Part shown: piece by piece, positions 1 to 5,478 of the stretch
Layout: the number at the start of each line of letters is the position of its first letter
How positions within the stretch are numbered: position 1 is the stretch's first letter
NCBI GenBank assembly: GCA_902497185.1
Contig: CABVEG010000111.1
Span: forward strand, 1-6,064
Direction: 5' to 3'
Source of the DNA: an uncultured Eubacteriales bacterium
Lineage (GTDB): Bacteria; Bacillota; Clostridia; Lachnospirales; CAG-274
DNA length: 6,064 bases
The notes under the pieces: model-generated
Seen by the model: the letters and a program-made list of their open reading frames with translations, nothing else
Told to the model about the DNA's origin: nothing
Database searches by the model: none
Translations under genes and position numbers: made by a program

Positions 1-1
1 A

Positions 2-343
2 GGTATAATATGCTGTATAGGTCAGTTTATAAATAATTGTTGTAATACATTTGGCTTTAGTGTTGAAGAAAGTAATACTTATACATCAATTATTCTTGTT
101 GTGGCAGCATCGATTCTTACAGGTCTTGGCTGGTACAGTAAGTTAGGAAATTTTGCGGGAGCAGGCTCAATAGTACCTATAACAGGTTTCTCAAATTCCG
201 TAACAGCGCCTGCCATTGAATTTAAAAAAGAGGGCTTTATATTAGGACTTGGTGCTAAAATATTTATAGTTGCAGGTCCTGTAATACTATATGGAGTTTT
301 GACATCAATAATAGTAGGGATTATTTACTATTTTGTATCATAG
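2..343 (+). CDS. spoVAC: Stage V sporulation protein AC (SpoVAC), 3' part
   Basis: The reading frame is open from the left edge, so the gene begins outside the window; the visible part encodes 113 residues, against about 150 for the family, leaving roughly 35 N-terminal residues missing. The GTG at 101 is an internal Val codon, not a start. SpoVAC is an inner-membrane protein of the developing spore, part of the SpoVA channel for Ca-dipicolinate, and in Bacillus it behaves as a mechanosensitive channel. Visible features are the start fragment GIICCIGQ (residues 1-8), a hydrophobic segment near 29-45, the family signature FAGAGSIVPITGFSNS (51-66), a short charged loop (EFKKEG, 73-78) and a long hydrophobic C-terminus (79-112) that probably forms membrane helices. 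The stop codon overlaps the Shine-Dalgarno site of spoVAD. The protein resembles SpoVAE downstream, but position before spoVAD and the signature support AC. The identification is strong. Confidence 0.95.
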   Translation, partial: GIICCIGQFINNCCNTFGFSVEESNTYTSIILVVAASILTGLGWYSKLGNFAGAGSIVPITGFSNSVTAPAIEFKKEGFILGLGAKIFIVAGPVILYGVLTSIIVGIIYYFVS

Positions 344-351
344 GAGGGAAT

Positions 352-1359
352 ATGGCAAAGCATATAGGCAAACAATCAATGGAGTTTGAAAAGGATATAT
401 CCATAATAGCTACTGCCTCGACAGTTGGTACAAAGGAGGGGCAGGGACCTTTAAGAGAATATTTTGATGTAGTATTAACTGATAATTTATATGGTCAGGA
501 CAGTTGGGAAAAGGCAGAAAGTAAAATTGCATCAGATAATCTAAAACTGGCAGTAAATAAGGCAGGGTTAAGACCATCGGATATAAGCTATGTTGTAACA
601 GGGGATTTGCTTAACCAGTGCTGTGGCTCAACATTTGGGGTAAGGGGGCTTAAAATACCTTTCTTTGGTGTGTTTGGTGCCTGTTCAACTATGGGAGAGG
701 CAATGGGCTTGAGCTCTGTACTTCTTGACAGCGGTGGTGCTAAATATGTATTATGCGGTGCATCAAGTCATTTTGCATCAGCAGAAAAACAGTTCAGATT
801 TCCTATGGATTTGGGAACACAGAGAACTCCTACGGCAAGCTGGACAGTAACGGGTGATGGTGCAGCAGTTCTTGGAATAGGCAATGAGCATCCTTATGTA
901 AGAAGAATTACAACAGGCAAAATATTGGATCTTGGAATAACTGATGCCAATAATATGGGCGCAGCTATGGCACCTGCGGCGGCTGATGTAATATATCAGC
1001 ACCTATCTGATTTCAGTTTCAAACCTGATTATTATGATGTAATAGCAACAGGAGATTTAGGCTATGTTGGTCAAAAGCTGCTTATTGAGCTGCTAAAGGA
1101 AAAAGGTATTGATATAAGCAATAATCATATAGACTGTGGTATAGAAATATTTGATAAGGAATTGCAGGATACACATTGTGGCGGCAGCGGTTGTGCCTGT
1201 TCGGCAGTAACATTTGCTGGAATGCTTTATAGCAAGCTAAGGCATAAAAAAATAAATAAACTTCTTTTTGTGCCTACAGGTGCTCTTATGAGTCCAACAA
1301 GTGTTCAGCAGGGAGAAAGCATTGCAGGGATAGCCCACTGTGTTGGCATAGAGAATTGA
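352..1359 (+). CDS. spoVAD: Stage V sporulation protein AD (SpoVAD), dipicolinate-binding
   Basis: This encodes 335 residues, the usual length for the family. SpoVAD is a soluble protein with a thiolase-like fold that sits on the spore inner membrane, binds dipicolinic acid and is needed for its uptake with the SpoVA membrane subunits. Family landmarks are GKQ near the N-terminus (6-8), GDLLNQ (84-89), FGACST (108-113) with Cys111 at the place of the thiolase nucleophile, the segment DLGITDANNMGAAMAPAAAD in the middle, and GGSGCACSAV near the C-terminus. No signal peptide or membrane helix is seen. The ATG is preceded by GGAGGG that begins in the spoVAC stop codon, leaving only 8 nt between the genes, so the two are co-transcribed and perhaps translationally coupled. 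Thiolase or KAS III enzymes share the fold, but these motifs and the flanking spoVA genes make the call firm. The promoter, expected to be forespore-specific, is outside the window. Confidence 0.98.
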   Translation: MAKHIGKQSMEFEKDISIIATASTVGTKEGQGPLREYFDVVLTDNLYGQDSWEKAESKIASDNLKLAVNKAGLRPSDISYVVTGDLLNQCCGSTFGVRGLKIPFFGVFGACSTMGEAMGLSSVLLDSGGAKYVLCGASSHFASAEKQFRFPMDLGTQRTPTASWTVTGDGAAVLGIGNEHPYVRRITTGKILDLGITDANNMGAAMAPAAADVIYQHLSDFSFKPDYYDVIATGDLGYVGQKLLIELLKEKGIDISNNHIDCGIEIFDKELQDTHCGGSGCACSAVTFAGMLYSKLRHKKINKLLFVPTGALMSPTSVQQGESIAGIAHCVGIEN

Positions 1360-1364
1360 GGTGA
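1358..1364 (+). promoter_or_regulatory. Ribosome binding site that sets the spoVAE start
   Basis: GAGGTGA matches the anti-Shine-Dalgarno end of 16S rRNA and overlaps the spoVAD stop codon. Its GAGG core ends 8 nt before the TTG at 1370, good spacing for a Firmicute. The upstream in-frame GTG at 1361 is part of this site and so cannot use it. This is inference from spacing; no other good site is seen upstream. Confidence 0.7.
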
Positions 1365-1369
1365 AAATA

Positions 1370-1723
1370 TTGGATTATATTAAGGCTTTTTGCGTAGGGG
1401 GACTTATATGTGTATTGGGGCAGATATTGATTGATAAAACAAAGCTGACATCAGCAAGAATACTTGTATTGTTTGTTGTAGTCGGCTGTATTTTGGGAGG
1501 ACTTGGATGGTATCAAATGCTTGTGGAGTTTGCGGGAGCAGGAGCAAGTGTGCCTCTTTTCGGATTTGGAAACAGTCTAGCAAGAGGTGTTATGAGTGAG
1601 ATAGATAAGACAGGTGGCTTAGGTATTTTTACGGGAGGATTAAAGGCGACAGCAGGGGGGATAACTGCCGCCATTGTATCTGCCTTTGTTATGGCATGTA
1701 TTTTTAATCCTAAGGAAAAGTAA
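1370..1723 (+). CDS. spoVAE: Stage V sporulation protein AE (SpoVAE/SpoVAEb)
   Basis: This small hydrophobic protein is a membrane subunit of the SpoVA dipicolinate channel, the last gene of the spoVAC-D-E transcript here. From the TTG at 1370 it has 117 residues, close to the roughly 116 of the Bacillus protein, and starts MDYIKAF as relatives start with a Met shortly before AF. The longer frame from GTG at 1361 adds three residues but lies inside the ribosome binding site. Landmarks are GGLICVLGQ (10-18), DKTKLTSARI (22-31), a hydrophobic segment at 31-48, FAGAGASVPLFGFGNS (54-69) and the C-terminal segment GGLKATAGGITAA followed by a hydrophobic tail, giving probably three to four membrane segments. 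It is a paralogue of SpoVAC. A terminator follows about 60 nt after the stop, and no spoVAEa or spoVAF follows, which is the usual clostridial arrangement. Confidence 0.95.
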   Translation: MDYIKAFCVGGLICVLGQILIDKTKLTSARILVLFVVVGCILGGLGWYQMLVEFAGAGASVPLFGFGNSLARGVMSEIDKTGGLGIFTGGLKATAGGITAAIVSAFVMACIFNPKEK

Positions 1724-1786
1724 AAACAGATTACAAGTATAAATTAGCAACCTATTTGTGTTTATCGTACAGAAAAATAATTTTTT

Positions 1787-1817
1787 ACGGCATAGGGCAG
1801 TTACCTATGCTGTTTTT
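1787..1817 (+). terminator. Rho-independent terminator of the spoVA operon
   Basis: A 10-bp stem (left arm 1787-1796, right arm 1804-1813, one G-U pair) with a 7-nt loop is followed by TTTTT. It lies about 60 nt after the spoVAE stop, on the strand of spoVAE. The tail overlaps the first bases of the ribH stop codon on the other strand. Read on the - strand the same hairpin is followed by AAAAAATTATTTTT, so it would be a poor terminator for the rib operon. The rest of the 92-nt intergenic stretch shows nothing I can name. Confidence 0.8.
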
Positions 1818-2280
1818 ATTGGATATTATCAAACAAATTAACCATTTCAATAGCGGAAACAGCTGCATCAAAGCCCTTATTGCCTGCTTTTGTGCCTGCT
1901 CTTTCTATTGCCTGTTCAATGTTTTCTGTTGTAACAATACCGAAAATAACAGGAACACCTGTATTTAAGCCGACATTTGCAATTCCCTTTGATACTTCAT
2001 TACAAACATAGTCATAATGACTTGTTGCACCTCTTATAACAGCACCAACGCATACAACTGCGTCATATTTACCGCTTTTAGCAAGCTTTTGAGCAGCAAG
2101 AGGAATTTCAAATGCACCGGGCACCCATACAAGAGAAATATCCTCACTTTTTACTCCGTGTCTTAAAAAAGCATCTTCTGCACCGCTTACAAGTTTATTT
2201 ACTATAAATTCATTAAACCTTGATGCAACGATTGCAAATTTCTTGCCATTAGCTACTAAATTACCTTCAATTTTTCTCAT
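1816..2280 (-). CDS. ribH: 6,7-dimethyl-8-ribityllumazine synthase (RibH)
   Basis: RibH condenses 5-amino-6-ribitylamino-uracil with 3,4-dihydroxy-2-butanone 4-phosphate to give 6,7-dimethyl-8-ribityllumazine, the substrate of riboflavin synthase; in Bacillus it forms a 60-subunit shell around RibE. The chosen ATG at 2280 gives 154 residues, the same as the Bacillus protein. Landmarks are SRFNE (20-24, with the substrate-stacking Phe22), PGAFEIP (54-60) and GAVIRGATSHYDYV (79-92), where His88 is the expected catalytic base. The in-frame ATG at 2295 would add MEVIK but is part of the GGAGGT ribosome site, so it is rejected. Last gene of the rib operon, its start lies 21 nt after the ribBA stop. 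All key residues are present, so the enzyme should be active. Confidence 0.97.
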   Translation of the reverse strand: MRKIEGNLVANGKKFAIVASRFNEFIVNKLVSGAEDAFLRHGVKSEDISLVWVPGAFEIPLAAQKLAKSGKYDAVVCVGAVIRGATSHYDYVCNEVSKGIANVGLNTGVPVIFGIVTTENIEQAIERAGTKAGNKGFDAAVSAIEMVNLFDNIQ

Positions 2281-2287
2281 TTTGATT

Positions 2288-2293
2288 ACCTCC
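2288..2293 (-). promoter_or_regulatory. Ribosome binding site that sets the ribH start
   Basis: GGAGGT lies 7 nt before the ATG at 2280 and directly overlaps the earlier in-frame ATG at 2295 (ATGGAGGT). A ribosome bound here initiates at 2280. The resulting 154-residue length and the placement of the catalytic histidine at residue 88 agree with that choice. Confidence 0.85.
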
Positions 2294-2301
2294 ATATATT
2301 C

Positions 2302-3498
2302 TTATAAATTTAATAAATGACCCATTTTTTCCTGCTTTGTGTGCATATAGAAATCAGCACTGTGGCTATGACTTACTATTAGAGGCACTCTTTCTGTTAT
2401 TTCAATACCACATTGAGTAAGTTTATGGATTTTATCGGGATTGTTAGTCATAAGCCTTACTTTACTTACTCCTAAATCTCTTAAAATATCTGCTGCCTTA
2501 TCATATTTTCGCATATCTTCGGGAAAACCTAAAGCTATATTTGCTTCAACTGTATCCATTCCCTGCCTTTGAAGCTCGTAGGCTTTAAGTTTATTAATTA
2601 AGCCAATTCCTCTGCCTTCCTGGCGCATATATAAAAGTACTCCGCAGCCGTTTTCAGCTATTCTTTTCATTGCTTCATCATATTGCTGACCACAGTCACA
2701 CTTAGCTGAACCTAAGGCATCTCCTGTAAGACACTCTGAATGAACTCTGCAAAGTACAGGCTCATTATTGGTAATATCACCCATGTAAAGAGCTAAATGC
2801 TCCTTACCATTTTCATCGGTATAGCCATTAATATTAAACTCGCCGTATTTTGTCATAAGTTTAGTAGCTATTTCTTTTTTTAAATTCTGTTTATGGGATT
2901 TAATATATTTAATTAAATCGGCTATTGATATAAAGGTTAGGTTATGCTTTTTGCTGAATTCAATTAAATCGGGAAGTCTTGCCATAGTACCGTCATCCTT
3001 CATAATTTCGCAGCAAATTCCCACGGGTTTAAGTCCTGCCAGTTTCATAAGGTCAACTGTAGCCTCTGTGTGTCCGTTCCTTTCAAGTACACCCTTGGGT
3101 TTGGCAAGCAGTGGAAACATATGTCCCGGACGTCTGAAATCAGCAGGCTTTGCGTTGTCTTCAGTAAATTTTCTTACAGTGTAGGCTCTTTCTTCGGCTG
3201 AAACACCTGTTGTAGTATCTATATGGTCTATTGAAACAGTAAATGCTGTACAATGATTATCGGTATTATTGGTCACCATTTGAGGTAAATCCAGTTTTTT
3301 CATATAGCTTTCATCAGCAGGCATACAAATAAGTCCTTTTGCATATGTTGCTATAAAATTCATTCTTTCTGTTGTAACCTTTTCGGCTGCCATTATAAGG
3401 TCACCTTCGTTTTCTCTGTCCTCGTCATCAATGACCATTACTATTTTACCGTTTTTAATATCTTCAACAGCTTCCTCTATTGTGTTAAACTTAAACAT
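2302..3498 (-). CDS. ribBA: Bifunctional DHBP synthase / GTP cyclohydrolase II (RibBA)
   Basis: This two-domain cytosolic enzyme feeds both arms of riboflavin synthesis. The N-terminal half (about 1-200) makes 3,4-dihydroxy-2-butanone 4-phosphate from ribulose 5-phosphate; it shows the acidic metal-binding loop DDEDRENEGD (24-33), TGVSAEERA (97-105), RRPGHMFPL (122-130) and GHTEATVDL (142-150). The C-terminal half (about 205-398) opens the ring of GTP to start the pathway; it shows RVHSECLTGDALGSAKCDCG (251-270), with the three zinc ligands Cys256, Cys267 and Cys269, and the GTP-site motif MRQEGRGIGL (291-300). At 398 residues it is of normal length and both active sites look intact. The ATG has an AAGGAGG site that overlaps the stop of ribE, 12 nt away, so translation is closely linked. 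Expression is under the upstream FMN riboswitch. Confidence 0.98.
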   Translation of the reverse strand: MFKFNTIEEAVEDIKNGKIVMVIDDEDRENEGDLIMAAEKVTTERMNFIATYAKGLICMPADESYMKKLDLPQMVTNNTDNHCTAFTVSIDHIDTTTGVSAEERAYTVRKFTEDNAKPADFRRPGHMFPLLAKPKGVLERNGHTEATVDLMKLAGLKPVGICCEIMKDDGTMARLPDLIEFSKKHNLTFISIADLIKYIKSHKQNLKKEIATKLMTKYGEFNINGYTDENGKEHLALYMGDITNNEPVLCRVHSECLTGDALGSAKCDCGQQYDEAMKRIAENGCGVLLYMRQEGRGIGLINKLKAYELQRQGMDTVEANIALGFPEDMRKYDKAADILRDLGVSKVRLMTNNPDKIHKLTQCGIEITERVPLIVSHSHSADFYMHTKQEKMGHLLNL

Positions 3499-3510
3499 TA
3501 AAATGCCTCC

Positions 3511-4131
3511 TTAAAATCCGTTTTCTCTTAAAAAATCCAATGTAATTTTACTTTCAGTATTTGGGTGCATAAATTTTTCAATATATTTTCCTATAATGTC
3601 ATTTTCGATATTGATTGTTGAACCTATTGGTTTTGAAAGTAATGTTGTTTCCCTTTGTGTATGTGGTATAACAGATACCTTAAAACATTTATTGTCAATA
3701 TAAGCAACAGTAAGGCTTACACCGTCAAGGGCAATTGAGCCTTTTAGAACGATATAATTTAAAATATCTTTTTCTGCCGTAATTGTAAGCCATTTTGCAA
3801 TACCGTCACTTGATATGTTTGTAAGTATGCCTGTTCCATCAATATGACCGCTTACAATGTGACCGCCAAAGCGACCGTTGGCTGACATTGCACGTTCTAT
3901 ATTAACAGTACTCCCTGTTTTAAGGGTGCCTAAATTGGTTTTATCGTAGGTTTCATTCATTACATCAAGGGTAATACTTTTACTGTCATAGTGGGTCACT
4001 GTAAGGCAAACACCGTTTACGGCAATACTGTCACCAATATGAATGTCCTCAAGAATTTCAGATACACCTATTACAAGAGGATTTTTTGCATTAATAACTG
4101 TGCCTGTTTCTTCTATAATACCCGTAAACAT
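3511..4131 (-). CDS. ribE: Riboflavin synthase, alpha subunit (RibE)
   Basis: Riboflavin synthase dismutates two molecules of 6,7-dimethyl-8-ribityllumazine to riboflavin and a pyrimidine that RibH reuses. The 206-residue protein has the two repeated lumazine-binding barrels expected: the first begins MFTGIIEETG and has NGVCLTV (39-45), the second has the matching DGVSLTV (136-142). The linker motif SANGRFGGHIVSGHIDG (83-99) is diagnostic. The C-terminus should form the trimerising helix. The ATG follows GAGGTGATTAA, and that ribosome site lies in the ribD 3' end; the ribD stop is only 4 nt away, so ribD and ribE are probably coupled. Bacillus workers name this gene ribE (older ribB); in E. 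coli it is ribC, which is a cause of name confusion. Nothing is odd about it. Confidence 0.97.
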   Translation of the reverse strand: MFTGIIEETGTVINAKNPLVIGVSEILEDIHIGDSIAVNGVCLTVTHYDSKSITLDVMNETYDKTNLGTLKTGSTVNIERAMSANGRFGGHIVSGHIDGTGILTNISSDGIAKWLTITAEKDILNYIVLKGSIALDGVSLTVAYIDNKCFKVSVIPHTQRETTLLSKPIGSTINIENDIIGKYIEKFMHPNTESKITLDFLRENGF

Positions 4132-4135
4132 TTAA

Positions 4136-5215
4136 TCACCTCAAATCCCCGAAAATTAATATGTTATTTTCAATATTTTTTACTTCTATGTTGTGCAGTT
4201 TTATTGCATCCTCCATAAAGGCTATGCCTTTACCCTCAACCGGGGTTTTGGATTGATTACCACCTATGATTTTAGGTGCAATAAAGAATAGTGCTTTATC
4301 AACTAAATTATTTTGGAGCATTGAGAAATTAAGTGTACCTCCGCCCTCAAGGAGAATACTGTCAATTTTCATTTCACCAAGTTTAGCCATAAGGTATTTA
4401 AGGTCAACTCTGTTGTTAATAGACGGGGTTTCAATTACCTTTGCACCCATAGATTGCAGTTTTGATTTTTTATAACTGTCGCAGCCCTTTACTGTGGCTA
4501 TAATACATCTGTCATTATTTTTTAGCTTTAATACATTGGCATCTAAAGGAATTTGCAGCCTTGAATCTACAATTATTCTTATGGGATTTATTCCCTTTTC
4601 AATACGACAGGTCAGTTTTGGGTTGTCTATTATAACCGTATTTATACCTACCATAATGGCCTTTAGCTTATGTCTTAGTTCTTGAACAATATATCGTGAT
4701 TTCTCGTTTGTTACCCATTTTGAATCTCCTGTATAGGCTGAAATTTTACCGTCTAGAGTCATAGCCGACTTCATAACAACATAGGGCAGTTCTGTTTCAA
4801 TATATTTGAAGAATATGGGATTTATTGCCTTACATTCCCTTTCCATAATACCTACTTCAACTTCAACACCGCCGTTTTTAAGTATTTCAACACCTTTTCC
4901 TGCAACCTTTGGATTAGTGTCAAGAGAGCCGATGTAAACCTTTTTTATTTTGTGTTCAACAATGGCTTTAGCACAGGGGGGAGTATGACCATAATGACTG
5001 CAAGGCTCCAATGTAACATACATTTCTGCCCCTTCAACATTTTCCGTTGCATTTAAAAAGGCATTGACCTCAGCGTGATTGGAGCCATATTTTTCGTGAA
5101 AACCTTCGCCTATTATTTTACCGTTTTTAACAATGACAGCACCTACCATTGGGTTTGGAGAAACAAAGCCTGCTCCCTTTTTTGCCAGCTCAATAGCTCG
5201 TTCCATATAATTCAT
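4136..5215 (-). CDS. ribD: Bifunctional pyrimidine deaminase/reductase (RibD)
   Basis: RibD performs two successive steps after GTP cyclohydrolase II: zinc-dependent deamination of the diaminopyrimidine, then NADPH-dependent reduction of its ribosyl side chain. The deaminase domain (about 1-143) shows SPNPMVGAVIVKNG (19-32), HAE (47-49, zinc ligand His47 and catalytic Glu49) and PCSHYGHTPPC (71-81, with zinc ligands Cys72 and Cys81). The reductase domain (about 144-359) starts with PYVVMKSAMTLDGKI and has ILLEGGGTLN near its C-terminus. The length of 359 residues is normal. It is the first gene of the operon; the ATG at 5215 lies 8 nt after AAGGGG, whereas the ATG three codons in is too far from it. 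That ribosome site abuts the U-tract of the second leader terminator. Regulation is by the FMN riboswitch upstream. Confidence 0.98.
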   Translation of the reverse strand: MNYMERAIELAKKGAGFVSPNPMVGAVIVKNGKIIGEGFHEKYGSNHAEVNAFLNATENVEGAEMYVTLEPCSHYGHTPPCAKAIVEHKIKKVYIGSLDTNPKVAGKGVEILKNGGVEVEVGIMERECKAINPIFFKYIETELPYVVMKSAMTLDGKISAYTGDSKWVTNEKSRYIVQELRHKLKAIMVGINTVIIDNPKLTCRIEKGINPIRIIVDSRLQIPLDANVLKLKNNDRCIIATVKGCDSYKKSKLQSMGAKVIETPSINNRVDLKYLMAKLGEMKIDSILLEGGGTLNFSMLQNNLVDKALFFIAPKIIGGNQSKTPVEGKGIAFMEDAIKLHNIEVKNIENNILIFGDLR

Positions 5216-5229
5216 AGTGTAATCCCCTT

Positions 5230-5262
5230 AAAAAATAAAAGTCCCTGTATTTTTACAGGGAC
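5230..5262 (-). terminator. Second leader terminator of the rib operon
   Basis: On the - strand a perfect 9-bp stem (arms 5254-5262 and 5241-5249, loop of four bases) is followed by TTTTATTTTTT at 5240-5230. It therefore has every mark of an intrinsic terminator. It lies 17 nt after the U-run of the first one, and its U-tract abuts the AAGGGG ribosome site of ribD. Its 5' arm carries TCCCTG, as does that of the first terminator. Whether it responds to FMN is unknown. Confidence 0.85.
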
Positions 5263-5278
5263 CAAAAACAGATTAAAT

Positions 5279-5308
5279 AAAAAAACCTGAGTTTAAAATA
5301 AACTCAGG
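5279..5308 (-). terminator. FMN riboswitch terminator (expression platform)
   Basis: On the - strand a perfect 10-bp stem (arms 5299-5308 and 5286-5295, 3-nt loop) is followed by seven T. It lies 17 nt after the aptamer and before ribD, the usual place for the terminator of a transcriptional FMN riboswitch. The bases at 5303-5310 can instead pair with 5422-5429 at the 5' end of the aptamer, a candidate antiterminator. Confidence 0.93.
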
Positions 5309-5325
5309 GAATACATCATATTAAA

Positions 5326-5432
5326 ATCTTCTCACATCCAGACTTTACTGTCGGCTTAGGAGTTACACCTAATCATGCCATAAGGCTCGCGGGCTTTACC
5401 GCCGGTATTGAATTTCACAAATCCCTGAAGAT
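5326..5432 (-). ncRNA. FMN riboswitch aptamer (RFN element)
   Basis: Read on the - strand this 107-nt stretch has the conserved parts of the RFN element in order: P1 closing arms ATCTTC (5427-5432) and GAAGAT (5326-5331); the P2 loop GTGAAATTC; ACCGGCGGT and GCCCGCGAGC around P3; a short P4; P5 as TTAGG/CCTAA around TGTAACT; and GCCGACAGT...AGTCTGGATG for P6 and the junction. The common GGG/CCC of P2 is replaced by TTG/CAA, a compensated change. FMN binding to the leader of ribD should stabilise P1 and so let the downstream terminator form, shutting off ribD-E-BA-H. Its position between a promoter and ribD fits exactly. Confidence 0.98.
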
Positions 5433-5450
5433 AATTATTTACTTAATTTA

Positions 5451-5478
5451 AGTATAGCACTATATTTTAATTTGTCAA
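5451..5478 (-). promoter_or_regulatory. Vegetative promoter of the rib operon
   Basis: On the - strand a perfect -35 box TTGACA (5473-5478) is separated by 16 nt from TATACT (5451-5456), preceded by TGC that makes an extended -10. Transcription should start near 5444, about 12 nt before the aptamer. The -35 box overlaps the last codons of recO. This is a sigma-A type promoter by sequence; the start site itself is predicted. Confidence 0.85.

Noticed and set aside
101..343. A complete 80-residue protein starting at GTG 101
   Set aside because: The frame is open upstream to the left edge and encodes further SpoVAC sequence (GIICCIGQ), so 101 is an internal Val.
778..1002. - strand reading frame inside spoVAD
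   Set aside because: It is a shadow of a strongly conserved gene; no ribosome site and no family-like sequence.
1756..1968. + strand reading frame over the terminator and the end of ribH
   Set aside because: It runs through a terminator hairpin and is antisense to conserved ribH; no ribosome site.
2951..3184. + strand reading frame antisense to ribBA
   Set aside because: Antisense shadow of a conserved coding region with no ribosome site or recognisable product.
3991..4218. + strand reading frame across the ribE-ribD junction
   Set aside because: Antisense shadow; its cysteine- and aromatic-rich composition is typical of noncoding frames.
4266..4685. Two + strand reading frames antisense to ribD
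   Set aside because: Shadows of the conserved reductase domain, with no ribosome site.
1723..5275. The 12-mer AAAAACAGATTA occurs after spoVAE (about 1723-1734) and in the rib leader (about 5264-5275)
   Set aside because: Short, A-rich and only two copies; chance is the simplest explanation in AT-rich DNA.
5075..5290. + strand reading frame across the ribD start and leader hairpins
   Set aside because: It crosses two terminator hairpins and is antisense to ribD; no support for coding.
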